Counted from the stretch's first letter, positions 12,142 to 23,107 are shown. The stretch: 64,000 nt of DNA from Helichrysum umbraculigerum (GCA_949592205.1 CATIUR010000003.1:149977259-150041258); one strand, 5' to 3'. Notes: a model not told the origin generated them from the sequence alone. Numbers and translations: made by a program.

Positions 12142-12412
12142 ATCACTTTCCAGAATATTCCTTTTGTTTCATATTAATATTCAATTAATAAACAACTAAA
12201 TATTCTTTATTGTTTCCGTTAATTACCTTTAGCTTCTAATTAATTTATCAACATTGATAAATTAACAAACCAATTAATTAACTATAATATTAATTCCAAT
12301 TAATATTATCTCTCTTATTGTTTCTCTTACTGTTCATCGAGGGCAACCCAAAAAGGACTCTACCTTTAGAAGTCTTATCAATTAGTTATGACCTTGGACA
12401 CTATTTCCAACA

Positions 12413-12787
12413 GTTACCATTGTACGTTATTAGATTGTTGGAAAACGATTACCATGATACAACTTGACTAAGTTTTCAGTATACATTGGCCACATTGTCG
12501 AGGGACAATAATATCGAATACATTAGAACTGGTTAGTTCTACCTACACTGGACAACATCTAGAATTGTTACAAGATTAGTCTTCCTTCCAGGAACCAAGA
12601 CTGCCGAAACACCTTTTAAATTATCAGAATGGAAACTGGACTTAAGTGAACATTTTCCCGAGACTCCAATATACTTGCTAGGCTGAGACTAGGAGTATAC
12701 AATAGTAAACTATGATAGTATAATTCAGTACGCTGGCATAACTCAACTAGGTGATGAGTTATTCATACCTAGGCTTACTATACGACA
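12413..12787 (+). other. Older host sequence, probably part of a plus-strand LTR, left piece
   Basis: This piece and 42921-43834 become contiguous if the copia element at 12788-42920 is removed. The sequence has no ORF. With 45876-46293 it ends in a gypsy-type LTR terminus (GGGGGTGTTACA at 46293), so it is probably U3/R of an old plus-strand LTR. The left end is cut by the decayed copia element. Confidence 0.45.
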
Positions 12788-12899
12788 TGTTGGTACATCT
12801 ATGTGTGTCTGTCAGTTGGTCTCAGTCTGTAATCGTGTCGAAATTGTAATTACGTTTTGTATAGTTTTAGATTTAGTTTAATTACAATTTTTGTATCCA

Positions 12900-13023
12900 T
12901 GCGACACAAGCATTGTGTCGCAGAAGCATTCTATACGACACAAGAATTGTGTCGCAGAAACATTCCATGCGACACAAGCATTGTGTCGCAAAAGAGTCTA
13001 TGCGACACAAGGCTTGTGTCGCA
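12900..13023. repeat. Phased array of four GCGACACAA-TTGTGTCGC palindromes in U3
   Basis: Four inverted repeats start at about 12901, 12935, 12969 and 13002, a spacing of 33-34 bases. The form is GCGACACAA, three bases, TTGTGTCGC. The second copy has one change at the outer base. The array ends about 18 bases before the TATA box. The same array, with a few substitutions, is in the 3' LTR at 42507-42630. Confidence 0.93.
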
Positions 13024-13040
13024 TAAAGTTTGGATCAGGC

Positions 13041-13050
13041 TATAAATAGA
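13041..13050 (+). promoter_or_regulatory. TATA box of the copia 5' LTR
   Basis: TATAAATAGA is a consensus plant TATA box. Transcription would begin near 13070-13080. It sits just downstream of the palindrome array and is repeated in the 3' LTR at 42648. Confidence 0.85.
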
Positions 13051-13314
13051 AGCTCGCCAGCTTCTGTTTTGGCAACACATTTTACACACACATAGCACTC
13101 TCATTATCACAGAATATTCTCTAAGTGTTATTTGATCTTTGTGTGTTTGTGTCCAAGTGTATGTATTGTTGTTAGTGTTTCATATATATATACATACACA
13201 CTTTGTGTTTTGGTTATTTATCGTGTTAATCTAGCATATATTAGTTTGTTTGATTTCCGCTTTAACAAACTAGTTGAACTACTCGATTTGGTCCGTATAA
13301 GTGGAACCTACAAT

Positions 13315-13328
13315 TGGTATCAGAGCCG
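13315..13328 (+). promoter_or_regulatory. PBS of the copia element
   Basis: TTGGTATCAGAGCC follows the LTR after two bases and matches the initiator tRNA-Met complement used by most plant LTR elements. Confidence 0.93.
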
Positions 13329-13503
13329 CATACTCTTGAGTTGCGGTTTCGAGTTAGTTTTTGCTAGATTTTGGTCTAAAAATATTATTTTCACATTTTA
13401 GGTTCTTGGTGTTCTTGGTTCAAAAAGATTGTTTTTGATCATTTTTGGTGGTTAATCTTCAAAGAAAAGGTGTTAGAAAACTTGTTGATTTGTTTGGTAA
13501 AAA

Positions 13504-13509
13504 GTGAGT
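13504..13509 (+). promoter_or_regulatory. Candidate splice donor in the copia leader
   Basis: AAA-GTGAGT-A fits the plant 5' splice site. An intron from here to the acceptor at 13981-13982 would remove the whole leader palindrome cluster. This is a motif reading with no transcript support. Confidence 0.4.
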
Positions 13510-13626
13510 AATCATTTTGCTTCAAAAGATTATTTTTCAGTCTGATGTAAAGCATGGGGTTGTTTGTAATGATGTGTTTTGAAAATTGAAATTTTTGTGG
13601 GATCAAATCTGTCTGCACGTGCACTT

Positions 13627-13920
13627 TTGCGACACAATATTTGTGTCATATCCACTGTTCATACGACACAACCATACGACATTAACCTATCTGCGACATA
13701 TCGTGCGACATAACTTGCGACATAAGCCTACGACACAACTTATTTTGACCTTGACTGGTCTGCGACACAAGTTGCGACATAACCTACGACATAACGGTTG
13801 TGTCGCATTTTTGTCTTCTGTCTGATTAACTTCAGCGACACAACAACTGTGTCGTATTGCTTCTCTGCGACACAACGACTGTGTCGTATTGATACTTTGC
13901 GACATAACACTGTGTCGCAT
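13627..13920. repeat. GCGACACAA palindrome cluster in the copia leader
   Basis: About twenty half-sites (gcgacacaa, acgacacaa, gcgacataa and their complements) lie within 300 bp, several paired as inverted repeats (for example near 13792-13808, 13834-13856 and 13867-13890). The cluster is between the PBS and gag, apart from the promoter array. It makes open frames on both strands by chance, rich in the residues encoded by the repeat. Confidence 0.88.
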
Positions 13921-13969
13921 AATTCCAGACTTAGACAAAAATCAGTTTGTTTGTTGTGTATTTTCTGAT

Positions 13970-13982
13970 TTTTTTTTTGCAG
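13970..13982 (+). promoter_or_regulatory. Candidate splice acceptor just before the gag ATG
   Basis: A run of T ending TTTTTGCAG lies 9 bases before the ATG at 13992. This fits a plant 3' splice site and suggests a spliced leader. It also supports 13992 as the gag start, since an ATG at 13947 would lie inside the intron. Confidence 0.5.
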
Positions 13983-13991
13983 ATTTTCATC

Positions 13992-16775
13992 ATGTCTCTT
14001 CAAAGCGTTGATGCAGTTTTACAACATAATGCTACGATCGGTAGTGCAAATAAACCTCCTTATTTTGCACCGGGTTTGCCATTTCGGGCATGGAAACAAC
14101 GTTTCATGGCGTTTATATTATTCACTGATCCTGATATGGAGTTGGCTCTTCTTGAACGATATGTTGTTCCTGTTGCTCTTGGAGAACATATCGGTGTTCC
14201 TCCACCCAAACCCGTTCGTTCATACACTCCCGAAGAACGAAAAGCATGGGAAATTGAACGCAAGACTCATTCTGCTATTACTATGTCACTTCCAACTGAC
14301 GTTTTGGATATGTTTCCACAAACTATTGCTTATGATCTTTTGAATGCAATTGAGAAAAGATTTTGTGGCAACACTGAGTACATTGAAAGCAAATTGGAAT
14401 TAGTCAAAACTCAGTTTGATTATTTCTATATCCAGAAGAATGAAACTGTCAGAGACATGCTTTGCAGATTTACTCGCACAGTAAATGAACTGAAAGCTGG
14501 CGGATACAATCTCAAAAATTTTGAGATTAACAAAAAGGCTTTAGCTGCTCTACCACCAAGTTGGGAAACACGAGTTTTGTTATTAGAAAACGATTCAAAG
14601 ACAATGCAATTGTCTCTGGATGATCTCATTGAAAAACTTGAAGCTGGGGCGTTGGATATTGAAAAGAAGGAAACAAGATCTACTTCTCGTGCATCAGAAT
14701 CAAGTCATGGTGGAACGGCTTTCATCTCAGCTGAGCTTAATTCTCAGAGATCCTCTTCTTACAGTAATCCTACTGTGGGAACATTTTCAGTCCTACCAGC
14801 TTATAATGCTTCTTCGAGTAGTACATATTCATCATCATCTGTTCCTTCTTCAGCAACCACCGATGAACATGCAGCCATGTTTACTGCTTTCTTGTCATCA
14901 TATGAAGACTTTCTTTCTAAAAGAGTCAGTACATTGGAGCTGACTGATGAAGACTTCAATCAGGTTGATCCTGATGAGTTAGAAAGGATTGACATTAGAT
15001 GGAATATGGCTATGCTCACTCGCAAAGCCAAAAACTATCTAAGAAGAACTGGAAAGAGATCTCTTGAAGATACAGCTGACCGAACACCAATGGGATTCGA
15101 TAAAAGCAAAATCAAGTGTTATAAGTGTCAGAATCTTGGTCACTTTGCCCGCGAATGTGAGAAAGGACGACAGCCTGCTTCGGGTTTCACAAAACCATCT
15201 GTTGCTCCAAAACAGATTGAGCATTCTACTGCTAAGGCTGCATTGTTGATTGAGGATGGTGATGCTTATGATTTCTCTGCTCATGAAACTCAAGAGCAAT
15301 GCTTCATGGCTATCAACAATGAGGTACCATTTGCTAAATTTACTTGTGATTCATGTATTAGTTTAACTGGTAAAGTAAATGGGCTTATGGAACATAATGA
15401 AAACTTGAAGTCTGATATCTTGAATTTGATGGAGGCAAACAAAGTTTTAAAAACTAATGAGAAACACTTTGAAAGTAACATTAATCAACTTATTGAAGAT
15501 AAAAAGGAGCTGAAAGCTCTAATTTTCAGTAATCAAGATGAAATTGACAGTTACTTAAAAATGATTGCTCATTTAAAAAAGGAATTGGCTGACTCTCAAG
15601 CCAAAGCTGTTGATTTGCAACAAAAACTCAAGAATATCAACACTTCAGCTTTGGTTTTTACTGATATCCTGCAGACGGGTAGAACTAGTTCTAAAAATAA
15701 GTCCGGTTATGGTTATCATCATCAACCGCCTCCGTCTTTAGATGTGAATTTGTGTAGACCGTCTAAGGATGAAATTAAAGATTTTGTGCCTACTGCGTTA
15801 GTAGATGCAAAGCCCATTGAAATATCAGTTAATGAGCCTGTTGTTAAGAAAGTAGCTATGCCTGTATGTGAACCTGTTAGTTTGAATCCGTTTAAGTTGC
15901 CTGAATTCTATAAAGCCAACATAGAAGTAAACCATGATAAGAAGAAACCTAAGACAATTAAGGCTGAACCTGTGAAGCCTTTTGAACCTGTTAGGTTTAC
16001 CCCCTCAGGAACCGTCAAGTTTACCCCCTTTGGTAGTTTTTCGCCTGCTCCCTTAAAAACTATTGAAGAAGAGGTCGAGGTTGAGGATGTTCCCTGTAAG
16101 TTTGTGTCTCAATGTGAAAAGAAAAACATTAAGCCTGAACATCACATTCTCACTACTGAAATAGATGATGAAACTTTTCCAATGAATACTAAGGTTAAGG
16201 CAGAATGTAAAAGGAAAGATTTACAGAATATTAATGACAAATCAATTAAGAATTCTGTTAAACTTTCTGTTTCACATTCTGGGGCATCCACTTCAACATG
16301 CTCACATAAGTTACCTGTCTCACCTCAATTTTTAGGCAGTAACGACCGAACCTTTAGGGAAAGACGATCATGTTTCTACTGCAAGAAACAAGGTCACTTG
16401 ATTAATCAATGCCCGTTGCTTTTGAGAAAGAAGTTTTCAAAAGGTGTTCCCAGAAATTCTGTTTACAAAAATTCATCTGTTAAATATTTTTCAAAGAAGG
16501 GTTCACTCTCTCATACTTCTATCCCGAAAGTTAATGCTGCTAGGCCTAGTAAACCTCTGGTTAAACAGCCTGACAATGTTAACAAGCAACCCAATATTGT
16601 TCCTGTGAAGATTTGGAGACCAAAAGAGTCGTTAAAAGACTCATCATCAAGTAATACTGCATCGGGAATTGCACCTGATTTATTGAAAAACAAAGTTTTA
16701 ACTGATGTAGTTATTATTGATGAGGTCTCTGGAGTACCCAAGTCTGTCAAGGCCTGGGTCTCCATTTCTAACTAA
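13992..16775 (+). CDS. gag: Gag polyprotein of the copia element (two zinc knuckles)
   Basis: This encodes the structural protein that packages the element RNA into virus-like particles in the cytoplasm. The start at 13992 (MSLQSVD) follows the acceptor-like site; the frame is open from 13947. About 927 residues are encoded, long for a copia Gag. The N-terminal part carries a capsid-like retrotransposon gag region (WETRVLLLENDSKTM, LDDLIEKLEAG near residues 190-220). A CCHC knuckle CYKCQNLGHFARECEK starts near codon 376 from this start (15117). A second, CFYCKKQGHLINQCPL, starts at 16371. Between them are a coiled-coil-like segment (about 15390-15650) and a proline- and lysine-rich stretch. 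It ends with UAA at 16773. The frame is fully open, unlike most elements in the window. Confidence 0.9.
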   Translation: MSLQSVDAVLQHNATIGSANKPPYFAPGLPFRAWKQRFMAFILFTDPDMELALLERYVVPVALGEHIGVPPPKPVRSYTPEERKAWEIERKTHSAITMSLPTDVLDMFPQTIAYDLLNAIEKRFCGNTEYIESKLELVKTQFDYFYIQKNETVRDMLCRFTRTVNELKAGGYNLKNFEINKKALAALPPSWETRVLLLENDSKTMQLSLDDLIEKLEAGALDIEKKETRSTSRASESSHGGTAFISAELNSQRSSSYSNPTVGTFSVLPAYNASSSSTYSSSSVPSSATTDEHAAMFTAFLSSYEDFLSKRVSTLELTDEDFNQVDPDELERIDIRWNMAMLTRKAKNYLRRTGKRSLEDTADRTPMGFDKSKIKCYKCQNLGHFARECEKGRQPASGFTKPSVAPKQIEHSTAKAALLIEDGDAYDFSAHETQEQCFMAINNEVPFAKFTCDSCISLTGKVNGLMEHNENLKSDILNLMEANKVLKTNEKHFESNINQLIEDKKELKALIFSNQDEIDSYLKMIAHLKKELADSQAKAVDLQQKLKNINTSALVFTDILQTGRTSSKNKSGYGYHHQPPPSLDVNLCRPSKDEIKDFVPTALVDAKPIEISVNEPVVKKVAMPVCEPVSLNPFKLPEFYKANIEVNHDKKKPKTIKAEPVKPFEPVRFTPSGTVKFTPFGSFSPAPLKTIEEEVEVEDVPCKFVSQCEKKNIKPEHHILTTEIDDETFPMNTKVKAECKRKDLQNINDKSIKNSVKLSVSHSGASTSTCSHKLPVSPQFLGSNDRTFRERRSCFYCKKQGHLINQCPLLLRKKFSKGVPRNSVYKNSSVKYFSKKGSLSHTSIPKVNAARPSKPLVKQPDNVNKQPNIVPVKIWRPKESLKDSSSSNTASGIAPDLLKNKVLTDVVIIDEVSGVPKSVKAWVSISN

Positions 16776-16805
16776 CTCTCTCTCTATGTTGTGCTGTAGC
16801 AGTCA
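16769..16805 (+). promoter_or_regulatory. Gag-pol junction: UAA, then UAG-CAGUCA, overlapping a splice acceptor motif
   Basis: Gag stops at UAA (16773-16775). In the same frame a UAG follows at 16797-16799, then CAG TCA, and pol is open. CAGUCA fits the CARYYA consensus downstream of tobamovirus-type leaky UAG codons. The segment also reads CTAAC, pyrimidine tract, TGCTGTAG|CAG, a good plant branch point and 3' splice site; splicing there would join pol in frame. The first pol AUG lies after the protease DSG motif, so independent initiation would lose the active site. Confidence 0.6.
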
Positions 16806-19800
16806 GATCATATACAAAGAAGTAAATGGTATGTGGATAGTGGCTGCTCACGGCACATGACTGGTGACATGTCTCTTCTGTCTGATGTGAAACCATATCG
16901 CGGAGGACATGTTGCTTTTGCGGGAGATACAGGTGGTAACATAACGGGTCAGGGTACACTTTCTAATGGGCAAGTGAGTTTTGATAAAGTGAACTATGTC
17001 GAGGAACTGCAACACAATCTGATCAGTGTTTCTCAAGTCTGCGACAAGAAGTTCACTACCGCATTTACAGATGTTGAATGTTTGATTCTGAAACCGGGAT
17101 TTGTTATTCCCGAGGAATGGGTGTTACTGAGAGCACCCCGTGTACGCAACTCGTACATTTTGGATATGCAAACCGTGGTTACCAAGGAGCATACTTGTTT
17201 GCTATCAAAAGCATCTTCTACAGATTCACTGCTTTGGCACAGACGAATGGGACATATTCATTTTCGCAGAATGAATTATCTTGTTAATAATGATCTTGTG
17301 TTAGGTGTGCCTAAAAAATCATTCGTAACTGATGATGAATGCGTTTCCTGTCTCAAAGGGAAACAACACAAGAAGTTCCATAAGTCTAAGCTGGTGAACT
17401 CTATTGAATCTCCCTTGGAGCTGCTTCACATGGATTTGTTCGGTCCTATGAATAAGAAAAGTATTGGTGGAAAATCGTACTGTCTGGTTGTTACTGATGA
17501 TTACTCAAGGTTTTCTTGGGTGTATTTCTTGGCTGGAAAGGATGAAACAACTGATACTTTAATCTACTTGTTCGACAGACTGGAAAATCTGTGCAATCTG
17601 AAAATCAAGAAACTGCGCAGTGATAATGGAACCGAATTCAAGAACAGAACCTTGGAAATGTATTGTCTTCGAAAGGGAATCTTTCATCAGTTTAGTGCTG
17701 CTCGTACTCCTCAGCAAAATGGAGTAGCTGAAAGAAAGAATAGGACAATCATTGAGACATCAAGAACCATGTTGTCTGATGCACATCTGCCAACCACTTT
17801 TTGGGCAGAAGCTGTTAACACTGCCTGCTATGTGTTAAATAGGGTTTCGATTGTTAAAAAGCGAAAGAAAACATGTTACGAATTGCTGAATAATCGCAAA
17901 CCAAATTTGAAGTTTCTTGAGCCTTTCGGGTGTCCTTGCACAATCTTAATCACTAAGGACTCGGTAGGCAAATTTGATGAAAAAGCAGTCGATGGGTTAT
18001 TTTTGGGATATTCTGTGAACTCGCCGAATAAAAGAGTGTTCAACAAGTCTACTGGGAGAATAGAGGAACATTTTGAAGTAAGGTTTATGAAATATACTGA
18101 TTCTCCAAAAGGTAAGGGACCTGAGTCCTTGTTTGAGTATGATAAGTTGGTGGACTCTTTCAATCTTCCCAAATTTAATGAAGAAGAACTGGTGGTGTCT
18201 CTACTTCATGGATTGGATCTTTCTTCTGACGTCTCAATCTCGAATTCTAGAGTTGTACCTCCAGAGAATGTTGTCAATGATGACAATCCCTCCGATGTTG
18301 ATCAAGTGGCTTCTGAATCTAATCCTCAAACTGAAACCGATATTGTCACACCAATTGACAATGAGGATACTGCCACTAATAGCTCAGTTGAAATTGAAAA
18401 TCCTGGAGGTGATCTGTCAAATTTGGATTCGATCATTGTGCCTGATCCGATTCCTCAGCTTAGAATTCATTCTTCTCACCCCACTGAAAATATCATTGGT
18501 GACCTTCAACAAGGTGTTTTAACTAGGCATCAAACTGCTGCTAATGAAGTCCGTGAAGAATCTTCATCTGCCAATTTTGCCTGTGTTGAAGAAGAATTGG
18601 AAGAATGCTTCTTGTCTCAGCATGAACCAAAGAAAATAGCTGAAGCTTTGAAAGATCCATACTGGGTTGAGGCTATGCAGGAAGAATTGAATCAATTCAA
18701 AAAGCTTAATGTCTGGGAGTTGGTTCCTTTACCAAAAGATGTCGATCCAATTGGAACTCACTGGGTTTATCACGTGAAGAAAGATGATAGAGGCGTAGTT
18801 ATTCGGAATAAGGCTCGGCTGGTTGTTCAAGGTTTTACTCAGATTGAGGGTTTGGACTATGATGATGTGTTTGCTCCAGTTGCAATATTGGAGTCCATTC
18901 GCATTTTTCTGGCTTATGCGACATTTAAAGGTTTTCGGGTTTATCAACTCGATGTCAAGAGCGCATTTCTGTATGGAGAGGTTTTGAAGGATGTGTATGT
19001 CTTGCAACCTCCTGGTTTTGAAGATCCAAACCATCCTGATTATGTGTGCAAGTTAGGTAAGGCATTATATGGTCTTCATCAAGCTCCAAGAGCTTGGTAT
19101 GCGAGGTTGGCAAATCATCTCACGAGAAATGGCTTCTCACGAGGCCAAATTGATAGCACTCTCTTCATAAAAAGGGTTGGAAAAGATTTGTTACTTGTGC
19201 AGGTTTACGTGGACGACATCATATTTGGTTCAACAAATGATTCTTTGTGCAGAGACTTCGAGAAGATTATGAAGTCCGAGTTTGAAATGAGTGCCATGGG
19301 AGAACTTAAGTTCTTTCTAGGTGTACAAGTTGAGCAGTCTGACAAGGGTTTCTACATTCATCAGTCCAAATATGTCAATGACATGTTGACTCGGTATGAA
19401 CTCCATGACTGTAAGCCATATGGTACTCCCATTGAAACTGATCACAAACTCGGACCCGCTGAACACGAAGAAGATTGCAAGGAGCGGGACTATCGTTCTA
19501 TGATAGGATCTCTGATGTATCTCACTGCATCCAGACCAGATATTGTGTTTGCTGTGTCTATCTGTTCCAGATATCAATCAAAGCCCAAGGTTTCTCACAT
19601 GAAGGCTGTGAAGTGAATTTTTGGTTACCTCAAAAATAGACCATCACTTGGTCTATGGTACTCAAATGAGAAAAATTTCACTCTCACTTCCTATTCTGAT
19701 TCTGATTATGGCGGCTGCAATTCGGATAAAAAGTCAACTACAGGAGGATGCCAATATCTCGGTTCTCGATTGGTGTCTTGGCAGTGTAAAAAGCAAACCA

Positions 19801-20159
19801 CAGTTTCCACCTCAACAGCGGAAGCTGAATACATTGCTGCTGCAAGCTGTTGTTCACAGATATTGTGGATTCAACATCAATTGCGTGACTATGGGTTACT
19901 TCTTACTTTGACTCCTATTCATATTGATAATACTGCTGCTATATCTATTATTCGCAATCCCGTTCAACACTCTAAGACCAAGCACATAGAGATTAGGTTT
20001 CACTTCATACGAGATTGCTATGAGAAACATTTAATTGACCTCATCCACATAGATTCCCTTAGGCAAAAAGCCGACTTATTCACTAAAGCATTTTCATGTG
20101 CTCGTTTCGACGAACTTGTGGATATGATAGGGATGATTTCCTTTGATCTCAAGAAATGA
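16800..20159 (+). pseudogene. pol: Copia Pol (PR, IN, RT, RNase H) with one internal stop
   Basis: This encodes the replication enzymes. Protease has DSGCSRHMTG at 16836. Integrase follows: the HHCC zinc region starts at WHRRMGHI (17235), and the DDE core has catalytic residues in HMDLFGP, RSDNGTEF and NGVAERKNRT. Reverse transcriptase runs from EELNQFKKLNVWELV (about 18680), with KARLVVQGF and the YVDDIIFG box near 19206. RNase H follows in the same frame (SDYGG, AEAEYIAA) to the stop at 20157-20159. A TGA at 19614-19616 interrupts the frame between RT and RNase H where relatives usually have a basic residue; a CGA to TGA change is the simplest explanation. No AUG precedes the protease motif, so expression depends on the junction upstream. 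Confidence 0.9.
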
Positions 20160-20393
20160 TTTGTGACTTAATTTCTGTACAGTTTATTTGTTTTATTGTT
20201 TTGGGATTAAAAAAAAAAAAAAAAAAAAATTTAAGCAACCGCCACTCTTTATACTCATTAGTATCAAAGAAATGCAATGGTTGCTACAATTTTAAAATAG
20301 ACGTTGAGTTGAGTCTGTAAACAACTTGGGATATGATAGTACATCGAGTGACATGCACAAAATGGAATTTTAAGGTTTATCTTTGATGTGTCA
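20160..20393 (+). other. Spacer after pol, left part
   Basis: Non-coding. It contains a run of about 20 A near 20209-20229. It continues at 37703 if the nested gypsy element is removed. The last five bases (TGTCA) are the TSD of that element. Confidence 0.7.
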
Positions 20394-22720
20394 TGTCACA
20401 CCCCGTCTAAAGCGGAAACAACAGGGTATAACGGTGATAGGATCATAACACATCATTATAAAGAATTCTATATGAAATACAATATCCAATGTGTCATGAT
20501 GCCAATAACATGAATAACGGTTCATGTCGTGCATACATTTCAACAATGAATTCAAAAGCTTACAAACAACGTACACTACAATGTTAAGGCAAAACAAGCC
20601 TTCACAAACAACCTTAATGATGCACCGCTAGTCTTGAATAACTCTTAACGCAACCCTAAAGGTCCACTAAGTTCTCTTGTCCAATGTTTTAAGTCCACTA
20701 GTATAACCTGAAAAGATATGCTCAAAAACGTCAACACGAATGCTGGTGAGTTTCGTAGGTTTAACCAGATACCATAAAAATAAACATTTTGCTGTGACGA
20801 AAGTAAGTTAGGACAATGCAGTAGAAATGTACACAAATGTGAAATAATGCAATCAATATATCTCAATGTACGGCAATTACCTCACAAGGAAGTAAAGCAC
20901 GAATGTAAGCAACAATCCCAATGTACGGCAAATACCCCACAAGGAGGTAAAGCACGAATGTAAACAACCACCTCAATGTACGGCAAATACTCCACAAGGA
21001 AGTACAGCACGAATGTAAACAACAACCTCAATGTACGGCAAATACTCCACAAGGAAGTACAGCACGAATGTAAGCAATAAGTATCAATGCACATAAGTCA
21101 CATAGTGTCACACATTTCAAGCATATGTCCAAAAATAGAAATGAATACGTTCACAGCATAAAAAAATTGATAAAACATGTGAGCATACTTTTCCCCCAAT
21201 GATAAAAATATGTAAAGAAAATGGGGCCACGAAAACTCACCTTGAATACCAAAGTAAGTATCTCTCTCAAAAGAATCCACCAAACAACTCGCAATCTACA
21301 AACGAATATATACGTATACGGGTTACAACCTAGACATACCTATGTCCTTCCATTGTATCCCAAATCCAAATCACCTTTACTAGGTTTCCTCACAACCAAT
21401 CCTCAAGTAGCTTTACAAAATTTAATCCTCGTTTATTCAAAATATCAGTAACTTTACTCTATCTTGCATTTCAGAATCTGTCCAGAAATTTCATACTACT
21501 TCACGAATTTTAAACCATGACTTAATAAAATTATTCGACTCTACAAATTTTACCAGTGATATTTCATGGTGTTAAGAACATCCTGTAATTTTTTTAGAAC
21601 TTATTTCAATAGTTTACTATTTTTAAAAAATTCATCAAAGTAATCTGCTCAAAACAGTTAACTCTTTCTGACTTCACAAAAGTTTTAATTTACTTAAAAT
21701 ACTTATATGTTTCAAATGATTATCATATTTTTACAGAAAATACTTAACACTTTAAAGACACTCCAGTAAAACTCTCAAGACCTAAATCTTAGTTTAAGGA
21801 ACGTTTCAAAAATCTACAACTTAACCGAAATCTGGAACCAAGAAACTCAGAATTGACACACAAACTTGTAAAATCATTTTGACCAACTTATTCTCCACAT
21901 TTAACCATGAAACTGGCGCCATTTGAAAGTAGACTCAAAGTACTTAAGTTTAGACTCATTTTTCATCAAAAATTACCATGAAATGAACAAGTTACAAGAT
22001 TCTCAAACCGAAATAAAAATCTGATCAGATTAGGGTTTATAGATAATCAACCCTAATCATTCGTATAAACAATCCAAACCGCAAACACAATCATATTTCT
22101 CGATTCTACCACTTATACACTAATTTTAATATTATCCTAATGATTTCATGTACCCGGAATACAATGGAAGCGAACCAAAAATAAACGACAATACGAAATA
22201 ATCACATACGTTTATATGGAAGATTCGGGTAGAGAATTATACCAACCAACGAGAAAACCGCACGATGATAACCCTTAGAATCTGTAAATATTGAGAGCAT
22301 AACCCTTAGAATTCGTTTTCGTGGATCGATCAAACGTATACGAGAATTATAGGATCGAAAACTTACCAAAGTTTCTGAAAATTCGTCACCAACAGCAGCA
22401 GTTTACGAAATAATTTTTTTAAAATAATCTAGAGTGTTTCAGAGGCCGAAACTTGAGATTTTATGGTAAAACTTCGAGATCTACAACTTTGTAGTTTTGA
22501 CCGAAGGCTGAAAACGAACGTAAATGGGACAAATCGACCTATGTTCGTGACTGGAATTTTTGGGACGGGATTTTGTATGTTTTTGTGATAGAAAAGTTTT
22601 AGGGTTAGGTTTAAGGGTATATTTATAGGTCTAGGGTTCAAGAGGTGTTGGGTTTAGTTGGGTTTGGGCTTTTGGGAGTTGGATTATTTTCGAATTACAT
22701 TTTTGGTGACGGATGTCACA
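20394..22720 (-). mobile_element. LTR of the nested gypsy element (PPT-side, 3' LTR)
   Basis: It runs from TGTCACACCCCG to GGATGTCACA. On the minus strand it is the 3' LTR, because the purine tract is next to it at 22721. It holds a tandem repeat of about 55 bases (20870-21090), and the minus strand has a donor-like GTAAGT at 22361-22366 after a leader-like stretch. Small ORFs at 20391-21451 and 22429-22641 are products of the LTR sequence and recur in the second copy. Confidence 0.92.
20870..21090. repeat. Tandem repeat of about 55 bp in the gypsy LTR
   Basis: Four units share 'caatgtacggcaaat', 'ccacaaggaagta' and 'agcacgaatgtaa'. The first unit is more diverged. The array is repeated with few changes in the sister LTR at 35840-36062, so it predates this insertion. 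The ORFs across it are repetitive and not likely coding. Confidence 0.85.
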
Positions 22721-22740
22721 GTATCCCCCCGTTTAAGGAA
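22721..22740 (-). promoter_or_regulatory. Polypurine tract of the nested gypsy element
   Basis: On the minus strand the bases before the LTR read TTCCTTAAACGGGGGGATAC, a purine-rich plus-strand primer site. Just upstream is the phrase ttcgggacgaaatt, common before the PPT of plant gypsy elements. Confidence 0.8.
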
Positions 22741-23107
22741 TTTCGTCCCGAAATTCAATCGGAGCCGTATTGTCACCACGATCACTGAATAAGTGCATAT
22801 ATATAAGCTTGGCTTGATATTTTCATTTGCAAGTATACTCAGGTCAACGTTCTATCGGACCTTGATAATTAAAATTACATGTGCTCCAACATGTTGACCT
22901 CTCAATCCATGGTTCCTACCAGTTTTCTCTACACATCGTTATTTGTGGTTCCCTTTAAACTCCTCCTAGAAACATGTGTAAGACCTTATCGGCTAACACT
23001 TTCGTAGAATTGACACATGAAATGGTTCGTGAGCAGCACTTCACTCTTGTGACAACTTTCAATCTATATGTTATACACGCTCAACAATTTAGAGCGATCT
23101 AACAAAC

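Larger units (their letters stand above)
11534..12412 (-). mobile_element. 5' LTR of the decayed copia element
   Basis: An 879-bp unit runs from TGTTGGGTTTTC to TTTCCAACA, with TGTTGG at both ends in inverted sense. The PBS follows on the left, so the element reads leftwards. A TATA-like ctataagt lies on the minus strand at 11949-11956. A set of four CAACCGCCGGTTG palindromes lies just upstream of it (12015-12141). The bases after the LTR, GTTAC (12413-12417), are the candidate TSD. Confidence 0.8.
12788..13312 (+). mobile_element. 5' LTR of the copia element
   Basis: It runs from TGTTGGTACATC to GGAACCTACA and has a matching copy at 42396-42920 of the same length. It contains four palindromes (12900-13023), a TATA box (13041-13050) and then a CA-rich start region (acacattttacacacac). 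Confidence 0.93.

Noticed and set aside
12900..13023. CRISPR-like array from evenly spaced repeats
   Set aside because: Units are palindromes in a plant LTR, with short related spacers and a TATA box next to them; no cas genes and clearly eukaryotic context.
13947..13991. Upstream ATG at 13947 as the gag start
   Set aside because: It encodes a hydrophobic stretch that crosses a poly-T and CAG acceptor motif; 13992 fits better as the start.
16833..16835. GTG at 16833 as a start codon for pol
   Set aside because: Nuclear plant genes do not normally start on GTG; it is the Val before the protease DSG motif, so pol must be entered from upstream.
20209..20229. Poly-A as the tail of a retroposed gene copy
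   Set aside because: It lies in the copia spacer just after pol, with no TSD or coding sequence retroposed there.
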